A stretch of DNA of 64,000 bases from positions 9,390,698 through 9,454,697 of the forward strand of contig OZ037765.1 of assembly GCA_964035545.1 (NCBI GenBank), written 5' to 3'. The DNA is from Bugula neritina. Its lineage: Eukaryota > Bryozoa > Gymnolaemata > Cheilostomatida > Bugulidae. The notes under the pieces were generated by a model, which made no database searches, had not been told where the DNA came from, and saw only the letters and a list, made by a program, of their open reading frames with translations. How positions within the stretch are numbered: the first letter of the stretch is position 1; each line of letters begins with the position of its first letter. This document shows positions 12,901 to 39,700 of this stretch, piece by piece. A program made the position numbers and the translations under genes.

Positions 12901-15063
12901 TTAAAGTTAATTAGGATAGTTTGAAAATTATTTTGTTTTTTTTAACCTTTCCAGCATTTCACATGCATGTGAACAGTGAGGGAAGTTATGACATAGCACC
13001 CAAACAATTCACAGCTCATTAGCAGTGAGGAATGTTTGCATTTAGCTGTGGTGTGAACTGGACATTATGGTGAAACTGGAATAAACATAGTTGATGGATA
13101 CCACTTCGCCAGGTAAAAACTTCTTACAATCGTAATTCTTCATAAAGCATGTTGTTGATCAAATTTTCAGTTTACTCTCATTTTGAATATAGAAAATAAT
13201 TTGGAATCTTATAACTGATGCATAGTTGATACAAATTTCAGAAGAAAATATCAAAATGAACACAAAGTTACATGCCTATGTGCGTATACGGCAAAGATTA
13301 TGCTTTCTTCAAAAATCATTGTTGAAAATTTGTATATAAACGGTTTATGCATACCAATAACACTAGTCCTGTTCAGAATTGTAAATTCAGAAATATCTCT
13401 TTCAAGGTGATTTTTAATTGGCTCATTAAGTCGGTCAAAGAAAGAGAAATATTCACATGGTCCACCATTGGCCAACTGTAAAACTAAGGCATTAAATTCC
13501 TCTACTAATTTCACGTTTACTTCACAAGATTTCATTCGAATGGTAAGCTGATTGAAGCTCATATCAGGCACCTAGAAAATACAGAACAAACTCAACTTAA
13601 CTAAAATCTTATCCTTTTTCTAATCACCAAGATATTCATATAAATGATTTCCATTTTACATAACTTACAAAGCAGCTAAAACCAATTTTGAATAAAACTG
13701 ATGTTTTGCAATTAAAGAAGAAAGCCATAGCAGGCGGAAAAATTCAGTTCTCATACGTCACCAATGTCATAAACAGTATTTTAAGACACTTTTTCTGTAC
13801 TACTATATTACATCTACTGCTATGCCTTGTTGCAACAAAAAAATCTAATTATTATCATCGCTAGTCAAAATGTAACAAATTATCATTATTTTAATAAGCA
13901 ACAAACAAATTGATAGCCCATTAAAAATGTTAGAACTAAAAAGTTTCACAACAGTTTAAATATTGCATGACAATTTGAATTCACTTTTTCTTTACTTTTA
14001 AACCAATTTTGAAAAATTTAGGTGCAGAATTATCTATAATGAAATCCTAACTTGGTGTAACCAATTTCCTATGTCTGTCTATTGATAACTAGTTTCAATT
14101 AACAAACATAGCTAGTTTGGGTAGATTCGCCCATTCACAAATATTTTTCTAGATTAATTAGATTAATGATTACATTTAAAAGAGATGTACCTTAATAAGT
14201 TCCACAAAGAGCAACATTAGTGTTCTCCTCTCCTCCTCGGAAAATTCTATAGAACTTGTTTCACAACCATTTTTATTTTCCTGACATAATCAAAGGAAAA
14301 AAATTGGAGTTATTTAACTTCGTAACTTCATCAAGAACTGTATACAAAACTTGTCACAATAAAATTCCAAACTAAGATGCTCACAAGTCAATAGACCCTT
14401 TCCAGAAGTCCTCAATGTCCCTCTCCCCCTTACAATTAAGAGTTGTGGTCTCCCAAAATGAAATTTGTTGAGCAAAATAGGCTTGAACTTATTTTTGTGG
14501 TTTTGGTTGCTGAGCAATGCTGAAGTGCCACTTTAATTAACATTGCTCATTTAACCAAAACCACATGAATGCTTTAAAGATTATTTCTGTCAAAATTATC
14601 CATGAAGAAATATTTTTAAAAATTTTTTTAAACTGCTAATATGTGTGCTTATACCAAAATATCTGTCTCCTAAAATAACAATTCTATAGCATAATTAGAA
14701 TTCTAAGTAGCAGCCAAACTTAAAATTTTTAATGAGTTTGCTTTTTATACAACGGTTTTACCTATTCCCTGTGGGAGACCACAACTCTTAATTGTAAAGC
14801 GAATATCAGTGACCTCTGAAAAGGGTCTATTAGTTTTTGTCTGAAGCTACAAGATATTTTTTTATTTTAAATGACACAGATAAGTCGCAATTCAGTTTTA
14901 ATCTTACCAGATAAAGTCTTACAAGTGCAAAGACACAGATTTTGTAAGGAGTGATGGTGTCCTGGACCAAATGCTGTGACGATGTTTGGTCGCCTCTACT
15001 AAAGCCATTGTTTTCGGAATGTGGAGAAAACCCAGTCCTAAGAATTTCATTAGCCAGTGACAT
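6926..15063 (-). CDS. ANAPC5: anaphase-promoting complex subunit 5
   Basis: APC5 is a TPR-type scaffold in the platform of the APC/C ubiquitin ligase, which drives anaphase and mitotic exit. Exons: 15063-14908, 14280-14191, 13571-13355, 12761-12586, 12355-12308, 11881-11780, 11556-11375, 11199-11118, 10426-10293, 10084-9947, 9850-9727, 9496-9300, 8832-8713, 7970-7823, 7624-7462, 7178-7084, 7024-6926. The sum is 2271 bases, 756 codons, about the length of the vertebrate protein. Family landmarks: ITPYKICVFALVRL near the N terminus, FRYASLNMASLYARFGH followed by ALHSVREAVRSAQEVND in the TPR region, and CLDKGRAQLLYTKCRIA towards the C terminus. The 48-base exon 5 and the short last exon were placed by phase and weak similarity. 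The exon ending at 9300 appears to use a GC donor. Introns carry a TA-flanked inverted-repeat element and a 32 bp minisatellite. The ATG at 15063 is the most downstream sensible start. Confidence 0.92.
8034..8456. repeat. 32 bp minisatellite, about 13 copies
   Basis: A 32-base unit containing ACAATATATAACTACAATGT then ATTCATGTATAG is repeated head to tail with almost no change; only the first and last copies diverge. It lies in the ANAPC5 intron between the exons at 8713 and 7970. Copies abut with no spacers, so it is a tandem minisatellite. Confidence 0.95.
14394..14827. mobile_element. TA-flanked inverted-repeat element (family B, copy 1)
   Basis: The ends are inverted repeats: the left starts GACCCTTTCCAGAAGTC and the right ends GACCTCTGAAAAGGGTC. 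Both arms continue with TTACAATTAAGAGTTGTGG or its complement, and TA flanks each side. It is 434 bases with no ORF and lies in ANAPC5 intron 1. A related copy in opposite orientation is at 40362-40658. The TA flanks and missing coding capacity suggest a MITE mobilised by a Tc1/mariner-like transposase; that family assignment is inference. Confidence 0.75.
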
Positions 15064-15239
15064 TGTTGAGCTGAGTACAAATAGCCTTTTCCAATCCACA
15101 ACTTTATCTCAACTTTGAAAATTATAAAATTAAATGAGTAACAATACAATATTACTATTAGCAATAATTTGATTATATTGACTTTTACCACCAACACAAC
15201 TATGAAGGGGCTTTCAAAAGTTTGCCCACCCAAAATGAA

Positions 15240-15420
15240 AATGAGTATGACTGAATGAGTACGACAATCACAATGACCATCAGGATCTTCATCAGTATCA
15301 CATTAACTATGACTATCACTATGACTATGAGTATCAGTATGACTGCCACTAGGAGTATCAAGATGACTATCATAATTATTATGCGTATGAATATGACACT
15401 CCCAATGTGAATGAATGAAT
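15240..15420. repeat. degenerate TATGAC/TATCAG-type hexamer repeat
   Basis: Imperfect six-base units such as ACTATGACTATGAGTATCAG run through this stretch. The same kind of array occurs at 42083-42260 and, more weakly, near 5440-5480 and 1915-1975. Confidence 0.7.
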
Positions 15421-17016
15421 AATACTTTAAGTTTAATAGTTAATGTTATATTTATGGTTTAGTTATTGTTAATAACTATAAGTTATACTTCTACTTGTAC
15501 TGTAGTGAAGTTATACTATCAAAATTTTTTTTTTAATACTGACAACCACAATGCTTATATTAAACTGCTTTAAAAACAAACTCTCAATCTAATTCATTAC
15601 TAAACATACGCTTTAGCATTACCTTTACACAATATGCTAAATTCATTCTAGAAAATATTAAAGTTAAACAACACCAATAAAACTTTGTATTTTGTAAGGG
15701 CGCCTTTAGAAGTGTTTGCGAAACCGCTTGAAGCAGCACAAAGTTGGTAGTCACTGAGCTCAGTAGTTGGAGGGAGCGGGGGGGGCGGAAGGGAGTCTCA
15801 AATTTGGAGTTGGGGTTTGGTCCGTACAACAATGTGTATATTAATACTGCACTTATTTCTCCCAACTCGATGCTCCTTCTAGTAACTTTCAAACATTTAT
15901 TCAACTTAACCTTGAACTCATGACATTAGTCGTAATTTTGAAGCTTTGAACATGATGATGGATGGTGAAGCAAATTACCCTCCACCCATTTAGGTAATGA
16001 GCACTGAACATGAACTGAAATATTATATTCCATTTCAATGGACACAGGAATATTATAATTTATGTTAAGTTTTAATTCGGGACACGTGGGCCCAAAATTT
16101 ACAATAAAACAACTTTAATGAGGCATACAACTCTCAAAAAGTCTCTTGACAGTTATTTAGTGCAATCACATAGGATTATTTAAAATCATAATGGACAAGA
16201 TAATATTATCTCTATTACCTTAATAGTCATAATTGTCCCTTATGATCTTTTACCAGAAACTCCAGATATTTATGTTTCTTAGCAGGAAACACCCTTACAA
16301 ATGACTTGTCAAATAAAATCTTGCACACCTTTTGATTTGTGTGAAACAGAATGAAAAGCTGCTACACTTTTTAGCTCTATAACTAGCAAAAGAAAGGAGA
16401 GGTATACACCAAAATCCATATGCAGCTTATGGAGTCAATCTTAATTGAAACTAAATATTTTCTGTTTAATGATAAGCAGGAAAAACAATAAAACTGTCGC
16501 TTTGAGAAAATATGGAGTCACATTTTGTTATACCACTTTCTTCTTACAAGCACAGGTTTAGTTGAAAATTTTCTAAAGAAAAACATATGAATTTAATGTT
16601 TTACTTGAAAATAGACTTTCAAATCTTTTGTTTATAAAGGATAACAACACAAGCATGCTTACACCAAAAACTCTATAAGCTGTGGAGTTATAGTAAAATA
16701 TAGTAAGAATGCTACTATTGCAATAAAAAGCAACCAACCAGGTCAGTGGTAGCCTCAACTAAGCTTGCAATAGGAAAGTTTTGAAAAGCTGAACCTAACA
16801 AACTTTATTTCTAGCAATTTTAGCTGGTGGACTAGTATAAGTATTGTTTGCATACCCTAAAAAGGGTAGATTGACCAAGGTCAATTAGCTGCAGTAGAAA
16901 TCATCCCCCCCCCCCATACAATGTTGGTAATCTGTGGTCAGACCTGTGGCTACTGCATAGACACAGATATTGGCTGGTAGATTCTTGCTACGGAAACTAT
17001 GTGGAACTATAATAGC

Positions 17017-17066
17017 CGTTTTAGTAGCAGTCTAACAGGTACGTTTTAGTAGCAGTCTAACAGGTA
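17017..17066. repeat. perfect 25 bp tandem duplication
   Basis: The unit starting CGTTTTAGTAGCAGTCTAAC occurs twice in direct succession at 17017-17041 and 17042-17066, with no difference between copies. Confidence 0.9.
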
Positions 17067-17828
17067 CTAAACTAAAACTTGTTGTACTATGCATTATACT
17101 AACTATAAATTACCATATTATATTAGCTGCTTTTTGCAGCCTATGTTATATCCCTTATTACTTATAAGTAAATATTATACATATTATTATGCCAGTGAAT
17201 ACAAAAAGACATCACACTCATTGAGTACATGTTTTCGGAATATTTTATTAAATATTTATTAAAATTTAAGTCAAACCCTCTGCATTTATACAAAGATGTA
17301 TATTTTCTATTTCAGTTATTTTACCACTGAGTTTGGCTGAGAATGCAAGGTTAGTAACCTATAATTATTAGTCTTTTACTACTTTGTTTACCCAATAATA
17401 CTAGATGTCACAATATAGGACTGTTCTGTCAGCTAATACTACCAATGCTTTGAGTGAGTTAATGTGGTGAGATATTAGAGTTGGTGCACATCTCTGATTG
17501 ACCGAGTTTTAAGTGTTCTATTAAATGTGCAGACAGCAGGTCGAAGGTGAAAGACATGGCATGTTAATATTGCTGACTCTACATTGTGACAGCTGCTGAA
17601 TGCTTATAAACAGCTGTCACTCTGTAGACTGTTGCATCACTCTCAACATTCTGTGGAAATTATACACTTTCTGGGCCAATAATCCCGTTGCTACGTCTGT
17701 GAATTACTTACTAGCCTGATATTAGTTGAGAAGACACAAGCGACCAGCTTTCTGTTGTTATAGTTTTTGTATGCTAAAGTTTCACAAAGGTGTTTCATCT
17801 ATTACAAGAAGACAACTGCTGCTGGATA

Positions 17829-19475
17829 ATGACTCGACCCAGAGACCAAGTCAGCGCTGAGGAGAGAATGATTTACATCGAGGAGCATATCTCAGAACCT
17901 CATCCCTCTATGAGAAAGTTACAGGAGGTTAGAGATCTATGAGTTTCTTGTTTAATTGAGATGTCCGCTTTAATTGAGCAGCTATATTTTTCAGTTTTAC
18001 TCAAACTTCTAACTTTGTTTTAGTTAACCAGAGCCCATGAGCGTGGTACTATGCTTAGCTTCTACGATGGCACCGTATTGCTTTCTAATATGATTAAGTT
18101 TGCTGGGGCAAAGAAGTGCATAGATGTGGGTAAGAATTGGTCATACATAGTAAATTTGTTTCTCCGAGTGTATTATTTAAACTTCAGCATTACTGATATA
18201 CATATTAGTTGATGGCACATATACTGTTTCATGACATACTTACATATTAGTATAAGTTGATATATCAGCGAAAAACAGTGCCACCAATGATAGAGCACCT
18301 GCTAGTTTAGGTCGGGTCAAAGTGAAGTGAGCTCTATTGAGCGTGCACTACCCTCTTTTTCCTGAAAAATTGATTACAGCTAAAGAGATATGAGAAGAAG
18401 AAACACATCAGCTTTCATACCATCTTGGTATTTGACACATTGGTCAACTGAGCCATTTCTCCAGTTTATATAATGACAATAATATATCCATAAACAGCAT
18501 AGAAATAAGACGTTCTTAAGCTTTTCATACCATTTGATACTTTTAGGTGTGTTTACTGGATACAGCAGTCTAGCCTGGGCACTCAGCATTCCTGAAGATG
18601 GTAAAGTTGTAGCTTGTGATATCTCAACTAAGTTTACAGATATTGGAAAACCATTCTGGGAGGAGGCGGGTGTAGATCATAAGATTGATCTGAGGATAGC
18701 ACCAGCTGTTGAAACACTTCGTAGGTTCAGACTATACGTAAATTTATAATTAAATAGCAATTTAGATGGTGAATAAATAGGAAACCTTTGACTTTGACAG
18801 TAATAATTATTTTCACTATATTCATGCTGATAGATGTAGTGTTAAGATTACCCAGTAGTCTTTGTGGTGTGATGGTTATATTTTACAATAGATTGCGCAT
18901 TTAAGAGCAGTAGTGGAGAATTATTGAGATAGCCTAAGTTCTTCAATTTTACTATTACATTTTAATTTGGGGTGCGGGTTGAAATTCTCGCGAGAACATA
19001 ACTTCTTATGCTACATTTCTAATCTAAAACACAGGCTTTTCTGAATTTCTCCATTACTGCACCTACCTCCATTACAGAAGCTATGATAGATGGTGGAGAG
19101 TCTGGTACATATGACTTTATATTTATTGATGCTGATAAAGAGAGTTATGATACATATTATGAACAAGGACTACAATTGCTTCGTCAGGGAGGAGTCATTG
19201 CCATTGACAACGTGAGTTTCTCGCTTGACTATTATGAGAAATTTAAAGTGCATGTTGCTTTCAACAGGGCATGTATTTTTCCTAATTTATCCTAGCTGTG
19301 TTGTTTTTATATCTGTTCGCAGTGTTTCTGGAATGGATTGTGTATGAAAGATAGTGATACATCTGCTTCTACAGAAGCTCTTCGCCACCTGAATGCTAAA
19401 ATAAAGAAAGATTCGAGAGTGACGGCTGTCATGGTGAATGTAGCAGACGGAACATTTATTTGCCTCAAGAAATGA
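17829..19475 (+). CDS. class I SAM-dependent O-methyltransferase, COMT/caffeoyl-CoA type
   Basis: This small enzyme should transfer a methyl group from SAM to a hydroxyl, probably of a catechol-like substrate, with a divalent metal. Exons: 17829-17927, 18024-18129, 18547-18720, 19078-19211, 19323-19475, giving 221 codons, the usual length for a soluble family member. The SAM-binding glycine motif is [16 protein letters not shown] (spanning exons 2-3, about residues 65-80). [15 protein letters not shown] carries the metal-binding Asp, and VIAIDN the second Asp and an Asn. The C terminus, [11 protein letters not shown], is typical. The nearest animal relatives are COMT-domain-containing proteins such as COMTD1. 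No signal peptide or membrane anchor is visible in the N terminus starting [15 protein letters not shown] family A element ends 13 bases before exon 4. AATAAA at 19816-19821 is a candidate poly(A) signal. Confidence 0.92.
18903..19064. mobile_element. short inverted-repeat element (family A, copy 2)
   Basis: The ends are AGAGCAGTAGTGGAGAA and TTTCTCCATTACTGCACC, with the family core AAATTCTCGCGAGAACATAA between them. It sits in the methyltransferase intron and ends only 13 bases before the coding exon at 19078, so the splice acceptor directly abuts the element. Confidence 0.8.
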
Positions 19476-19815
19476 TAAGTGTAAAGCAAGTCTAACTGTT
19501 TGGAAGTATTGAAAGTGGAAAATTTAGGACATGTGATTTCACTGTGAAGATAATGTCTTCGGCAACTGAATGCGTATAAATTATTTGATGCACCAATTAG
19601 GAATTAATTACTGTCTTTCAAATGATTGCTAAAGCTACTGTATCACTGCAGGTATATGCTCATCACTTAGCAACCAGTAAACAAGATTATATAAACTGGT
19701 TGTAACACTGCTATCTTTTAACATACAAATATACTATTCACGCTAGCTTTGATTTGTTACAAATAACTTTATATCTATAATGAGAGGTAAAAGATTTATC
19801 ACCTAGCAACCAGTA

Positions 19816-19821
19816 AATAAA
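19816..19821 (+). promoter_or_regulatory. candidate poly(A) signal of the methyltransferase
   Basis: AATAAA lies about 340 bases after the stop codon on the coding strand. It could be fortuitous in AT-rich DNA. Confidence 0.4.
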
Positions 19822-20362
19822 AATGCAATGAATAGTTTACCCTATTTGGATAATAATATTATAATGATGATATTTTCGATCTAGTTGGCATAAATTTACA
19901 ACCCAATAGGATATTAGGAGTAAAAAGGTAGCTTTATCTATACCAGCTATAATGAAAAACTATATGAAGTTTAATTTGATTTTCTAGAAATTCTTTATAG
20001 AAAGCAGTGGCACTCTCCCAATTCCAATTATATAACATTTGATGGAGGTACTCAACATAGCCACTAAATGTTATCGTGGAATTTGATAGTTGATATATTT
20101 TGTTTTTCAGATCACCAAGTTTGTTGTTTATCATAGCCCTCTGTACATCCTAGGGGTTAGTGTAATAATTATGTTTTCGTTTAGCTGCAATGTTAGCTCC
20201 AGGCCTTATCTCAAGCTGTAGGGGAAGTAAGACCTCCAGAATAAAGTGTTGGCCCGCATGGTGGTGCTTCACAATCCTAGCTTCTGGGTTGAGTACTTAC
20301 TAATAAACCCTGATTTATTCTTTCTTGCCCCAATATCTCCAGTATACCCATTATATTGCATT

Positions 20363-20523
20363 TAGGAGCAGTAGTGGGGAAATTGAGATAGCTCAAGCTT
20401 TTTATTAAATTTTTGTTTGGGGCGCAGGTTAAAATTCTTGCAAGATCATAACTTCTTGTGCTACATTTCTAATTTAGAACACAGGCTTTTCTTAATTTCT
20501 CCATGTTAGGCTCCTGCACCTAC
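20363..20523. mobile_element. short inverted-repeat element (family A, copy 3)
   Basis: It starts AGGAGCAGTAGTGGGGAAAT, has the core AAATTCTTGCAAGATCATAA and ends near 20523, where a few extra bases interrupt the right inverted repeat. It is intergenic, between the methyltransferase and the phosphatase gene. Confidence 0.75.
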
Positions 20524-21459
20524 CCATTATATTGTCTATAATCACACCTACAGTATATAATTATGACTTAATTTCTAGTGCATGGCAGGGAAAATAATGG
20601 TTTATTAATAGATTGTTAAAATTGTTATATAACAGCAGCTCTGCATCAACAAAACTGACATTAGTGTGTGAGTTAGTGAGTACGCCAATGCATGCAGGCA
20701 TCCCATACATGTATTTAAAGAAGAGCATACATATTTAATAAAAACAAAACAGCGTTACCAGCTATCAAAGTTTATTGAATTAATATTAAACCTGTCTTAA
20801 AAAGTAAGAAAAATTGTAAAAAGTATTATATTTATAAATGTTAACTTTATGAATCGGTTAATAAAAGCATATCTCACACATAAATAAGCTTATAGTCTAA
20901 TTTGCAAAAAGTGTAGACATAAACGTTGCATATATATGCTGTTAAGTCAAAATTGCACGGAAAAACATAAATTATTTTTAGTATTTTATTATAATTACAA
21001 AATTATCAGTATGATTTATAGGTTTCAGAAAAAAAGTGCTTCAACTATTATAAATTTCAGTGAGATTACAAGTAATATACTTCAGTCATCCATAATATAA
21101 CCACAGATGCAATAATGTACATAGCTTTAGGCAACAAAATATTGTTCAATGTATGACTATATAACGCCATTTCTTATGTACATGTAATGCTAAAGTTGTC
21201 AGTAATGATACATTATAATCCTTCTGTGATCTAAACGTTGCATGTTGGAGTCGAAAATGAAAGAATGGGTATTACAACATAAAGTTTATAAAAGTGGTGA
21301 AAGTTTTCTAAACATTTTTCAGGTTAGACTACCAATTTCAATTTTTCAATTTTTGGAGTACAAGAAAAGTTGTAGCTATAGCTTTTTAACTACCAATATA
21401 CAAAACATCATGAGAACGGTTCTTTGTAGCAAGTGAGCAGTATGCTACAAATACCATTA

Positions 21460-35530
<14,071 letters not shown>

Positions 35531-36724
35531 CTGGTTATATCTAATTTATTGTACCTATTTCAATGATTGAAGTTAAAAGTGGGATACACTGGTTATTGCA
35601 ATGACACAGCACATTGTTATTTATTACACACTACAAACATCAACCAGTTTTTAACCTCTTGGCTATTTGGCAACATCAGCTTGGCAACAATTAATCATAT
35701 AATTGTCAAAATTATTGGGGAGATAAGAATGAAAATTATATACCCTTGTCCTGGTAAACAGAAAAACACAGAATACGTATGCATGAAATAGGTGTTGGAA
35801 AAAAACTTAATGCAGCATCTTCATTTGTAACTTGCAAACATTAATTATATCTAGAATGCAATTATACGTGCATGCATAGCTGCAAACATGTTATATCAAG
35901 CATCACTAAAATATTGCACCTTGAAAAACCAGAGGTTATGCTACGTTAAACATCATTGTGTAATCTCACACTAGGCAATCCCTTCTCATGCTTATCCTTT
36001 CTAATGCATTAACACATTTTAATAGCTGAATAGATTTAAAAGAAACCTAATATTTTCATCTACAAATAAAGAATAGAGATGAAAATTAAATTATAAGAAT
36101 GCATATATGCATTTATCATCCCCCATACTTTCTAAACAATGCATTATAAAGCATTGACCTGGTTCTTACGTAGACCAGCATGCTGCACATCAGTCAATTT
36201 ACTATCTAGTCTCGCTTGCAAACTCGGATGAAAGCATTTGGTGAATAATTTGGCAACCATCATGTGTAACATTGAAGAGGAATATAACTTAGAAAATAAA
36301 TACCAAAGCTAAAACAAAGTCATTAATATTCTATATTATATTACAGAGACCAATCAGAAGTCTTTAATAGACACTAACAAGTGCATTATAGTACATAGAG
36401 TTTCAATTGTAAAAGAAGAATACAAAATGTAAATACAAGAGTATGAAATATGAGCAGTAAAACATAACAATTACATGCTATACCAAGAAGAACAAGTATC
36501 ACATTGATACAAGTAGTGAGAATTGGCCATTTAGATAAAGAAAATAACAAATTGCATTAATAAATAATATCAGATTTTCAAACAAGTAACCATAAAAACT
36601 CCAAACAGCTATATTTATAACATTGATATCACAAAACTTTAAAACTTAAAACATAATAGTAAATACCTCTATCATGAAAGTAAAATGATTGCTATTTTAA
36701 GAGTTCATGAGTGTCTAACGAATG
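35531..36724. other. unresolved 5' part of receptor phosphatase / palmitoyltransferase 3' side
   Basis: The first exon or exons of the phosphatase (signal peptide, any further ectodomain) and the palmitoyltransferase 3' UTR must share this 1.2 kb. I could not pick out a convincing signal-peptide exon. ATGTGCAGCATGCTGGTCTA before a GTAAG on the minus strand near 36170 is a weak candidate only. Confidence 0.35.
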
Positions 36725-39700
36725 TTATGCAAGCCCAGGAGCTCGATGATGAGGAACCTTATTTCCTTTAAAAAACTGAATAAGATTTAAGCAACGATCT
36801 TTTCGACTTAAGTGAGAGCCTTTTTTCATAGTTGGAAAGTGGATAGTTTCATAGTAGGTAAACCCTTGACCAATCAAACGCAGTTGCCACTGAGCCAAAA
36901 ATATGCCCCAAATAAATGAACCAATGTTCAGCAAAAGCATATAAGATACTAAAATGTGCTCGGTTGCCATTTCGCTTAAAATGTGTGTCATTGGCAAATC
37001 ACTGTATTGCTGGTAATAGAATCTGATTGTACAAACTAAAAACAAGAAAATATCTACATTAGCTAGAAGAATGAATATTGCGAAAAGTCTGTGATTATTC
37101 GTGGCGACGCATCTCATCAGAAAGAGACAATGGTGGTCCATGTGTATAACGCAGCGCTCACACAGCTTACAGTACTTGACGTTTCCTGTGTGTATGGCTG
37201 TGCAGTAACAACAGAACCTTTCCAGGGCATCTACAGACTTCATAGCTAACTTTGCTGCATTTGTAGCTGGAAACTCTACAACAAAATATACCATAGTTTT
37301 ACATGCTAATGAAACATATATATTTCATAAATGCAAATATTAAAATAATATATTAATTAAAAATGTTATGGTTTTATTTATGTACATTTATACAATATTA
37401 TGTAATACTCAACAATCCATGCACCAGTACTGGTTATCTCAGATGAAGTTGACAAACAGCTCTAGACAACTCCAAATTAAAAAAATATCATTAAAACACT
37501 TGGAATATTATCAGCTATTTATACAGCTAATAATACACCAACAGCAAGTTTCTAGTTTTTTAAACATAGTTGATGGGTAGTTAACTAGTTGCTATATGAT
37601 CCATGCTTCATATTATACACTACAATTGTGCATTGTCATTGGAGTTATCCTTCCATTTGCCGTACTACTACGAAGTTTAGAGTTATATCATATATAACAC
37701 TAGATAAAAACTACTTATCTCAATGGCATGAAATAACTAATGGAAATAACTTTGAGTTTAGGGCACAAGATTAGACAGTTAATTGTTTGTAATTCTAAAA
37801 TTTTTTGTGATAAATTATTAATGTATCAAAGAGTGAAGTAATATCATATAAACTACCAGTGTTAGGGAGAGGTGCATAGCCAGGGTCAGAGGTCAGCAGC
37901 TTCCAATAGAAGAAAAATGTAGGTGGCATAACAATAACCGTCCACGCACACAACAAGAGATTCATATGGTCTTCAAAGAGATTAAGTTGAGGAAAAACTA
38001 CTATCAGCCATATGGCAAATGTTCCCACTAGTCCAAAACCGAAAGCACTGGCATGCATCGGATTAGGTAACCTGTAAAGAGTAGAAATAAACTTTCGCAA
38101 ATTTAAATAGTAGCTGAAATACTCTTAGATAACATGAAATACACAAATTACTTTAAATTCTAAACTACACAGGATTGGAAATTGCCAGGAAACTATTTAA
38201 AGGTTCAATTGCCACTTAGCTACGGGGTGGTAAAGACTAAAATTCCAACTGGGGAAAGGTTATGTAGTATCTCTGCCAACTGTGCTATAATCACCAGTGA
38301 ATGAGTAAAACCCATGAAAAATCTAGAAAACGTTACCACCAAGATTAAATGTTGATATGGTACAATGTCTTGAAATAAAACTTGTCTACTTTTATAATGG
38401 TGATTAATAAAAGTTTAAAATTCACCTAAAAATTGAAAATATTGATCAGACAGATTTACAAAAATACATTTGAGACACAACTTACCTAGTAGGGTGTTTG
38501 ATACGGTGTGAGTGGACTTGGTATAAGTATACTATATACAGCATCACAGTAGTCATAAATATAAAACCACAATACCTATAGAAAAATACAGCAAATACTG
38601 AAGCAAAAGATCATGTCAGAGGCCCCACACACACTTCCCATACTTTTATAACTCAACTGAAAAGAAAAATCATTGCCACTTTTAAAACCGTTAGAAATAG
38701 CATAAACACTATACACGAGATAAACTTTTCATAAGTGTTATGAACCAACGTACCAGCCAACAAAGACTTGAAGAAGTTCCGCTATCAGCTGTCCAACCAT
38801 AAAGAAAACAAAAGGCATAAGTAGATACCACCAGTGGAGTCCTGTTGGATTGGTCAGTGTTGTATTACCGGCCATCTTTAGTGATAATGCATATTCAAGA
38901 AGTTTACGAGTATTTAGATGCTTAGAACCATTTCCGGCAAAGCAATTCATAGGGGACTGTCCCTTTTCATTTTGAGAGTCAAGGATAGAAAGACCAGCAT
39001 GACAAAGTAAAGAATGTACGACCTACAGCAAAATATTATGTAATATATATTTAATATGATAACAGTATAGTTATAAAGTATTATATGTTATATAAATTAT
39101 TGCTATAATGAATATGAATATATTAGTGACATATTTCATTGAAAATATTTTTCTAAATTTGTTTAAACACATTTCTTAGAAGCAAAACATTTCCAGTTAA
39201 AAATATCAAAAATTTAAAAAAGATAACAGTTGCAAAAAGCTTTTCACAGAATAAAGAGAATATTTTTTCTATTCTTTAAATAGACCAATGGAATACTTTA
39301 TTGATTCACTAGACACCATAAAATGAACACAGGAGGTGCATTATAACCACCTGATCATGTCCGTAAGTTGCTGCATGGTGAATGGCAGTATTGCCAAATA
39401 TATCAGGCTTCTTGCTGTCAACTAAACCCGACTTTAGTAAATAGTCTACCATAGATACATTTCCTTGACTGCAAGCAATGTGCAATGGGCTTTGCTTTCG
39501 GTCATCTGTAAGCTACAACACATTATTGACGTTTCTTTCATAAAAAAGTTGAGAAGAAACTTTAATCCTAAAAGCATAAAAACAGTTTTCTAAAATATTC
39601 AGTCACAGCACACATAAACTTAATATAAGTATAGTTTTAAGTAAAACTGCATAGTATATTTTAGAAAATCTAGACTGCAGTTCAAGTATATTCATTAAGT

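Larger units (their letters stand above)
15064..17828. other. intergenic, between divergent ANAPC5 and methyltransferase
   Basis: The two genes are divergent here, so both promoters and 5' UTRs should lie in this interval. I recognise no coding exon. It holds a degenerate six-base repeat (15240-15420), a run of about ten C near 16906, and a perfect 25-base tandem duplication (17017-17066). Open frames here do not resemble known proteins and lack plausible splice partners. Confidence 0.5.
19476..21459. other. intergenic, convergent methyltransferase and phosphatase 3' sides
   Basis: No gene was recognised. It contains family A copy 3 and two short related stretches (TAGCAACCAGTAAA near 19667 and 19804). 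A minus-strand open frame of 66 codons at 19934-20134 has no similarity I can name and no evident splice context. Confidence 0.5.

Noticed and set aside
15584-15904. 106-codon minus-strand frame
   Set aside because: It has no recognisable family, no splice context and ordinary AT-rich surroundings; most likely chance.
19934-20134. 66-codon minus-strand frame
   Set aside because: It looks protein-like in composition, but no family, start context or partner exon could be named.
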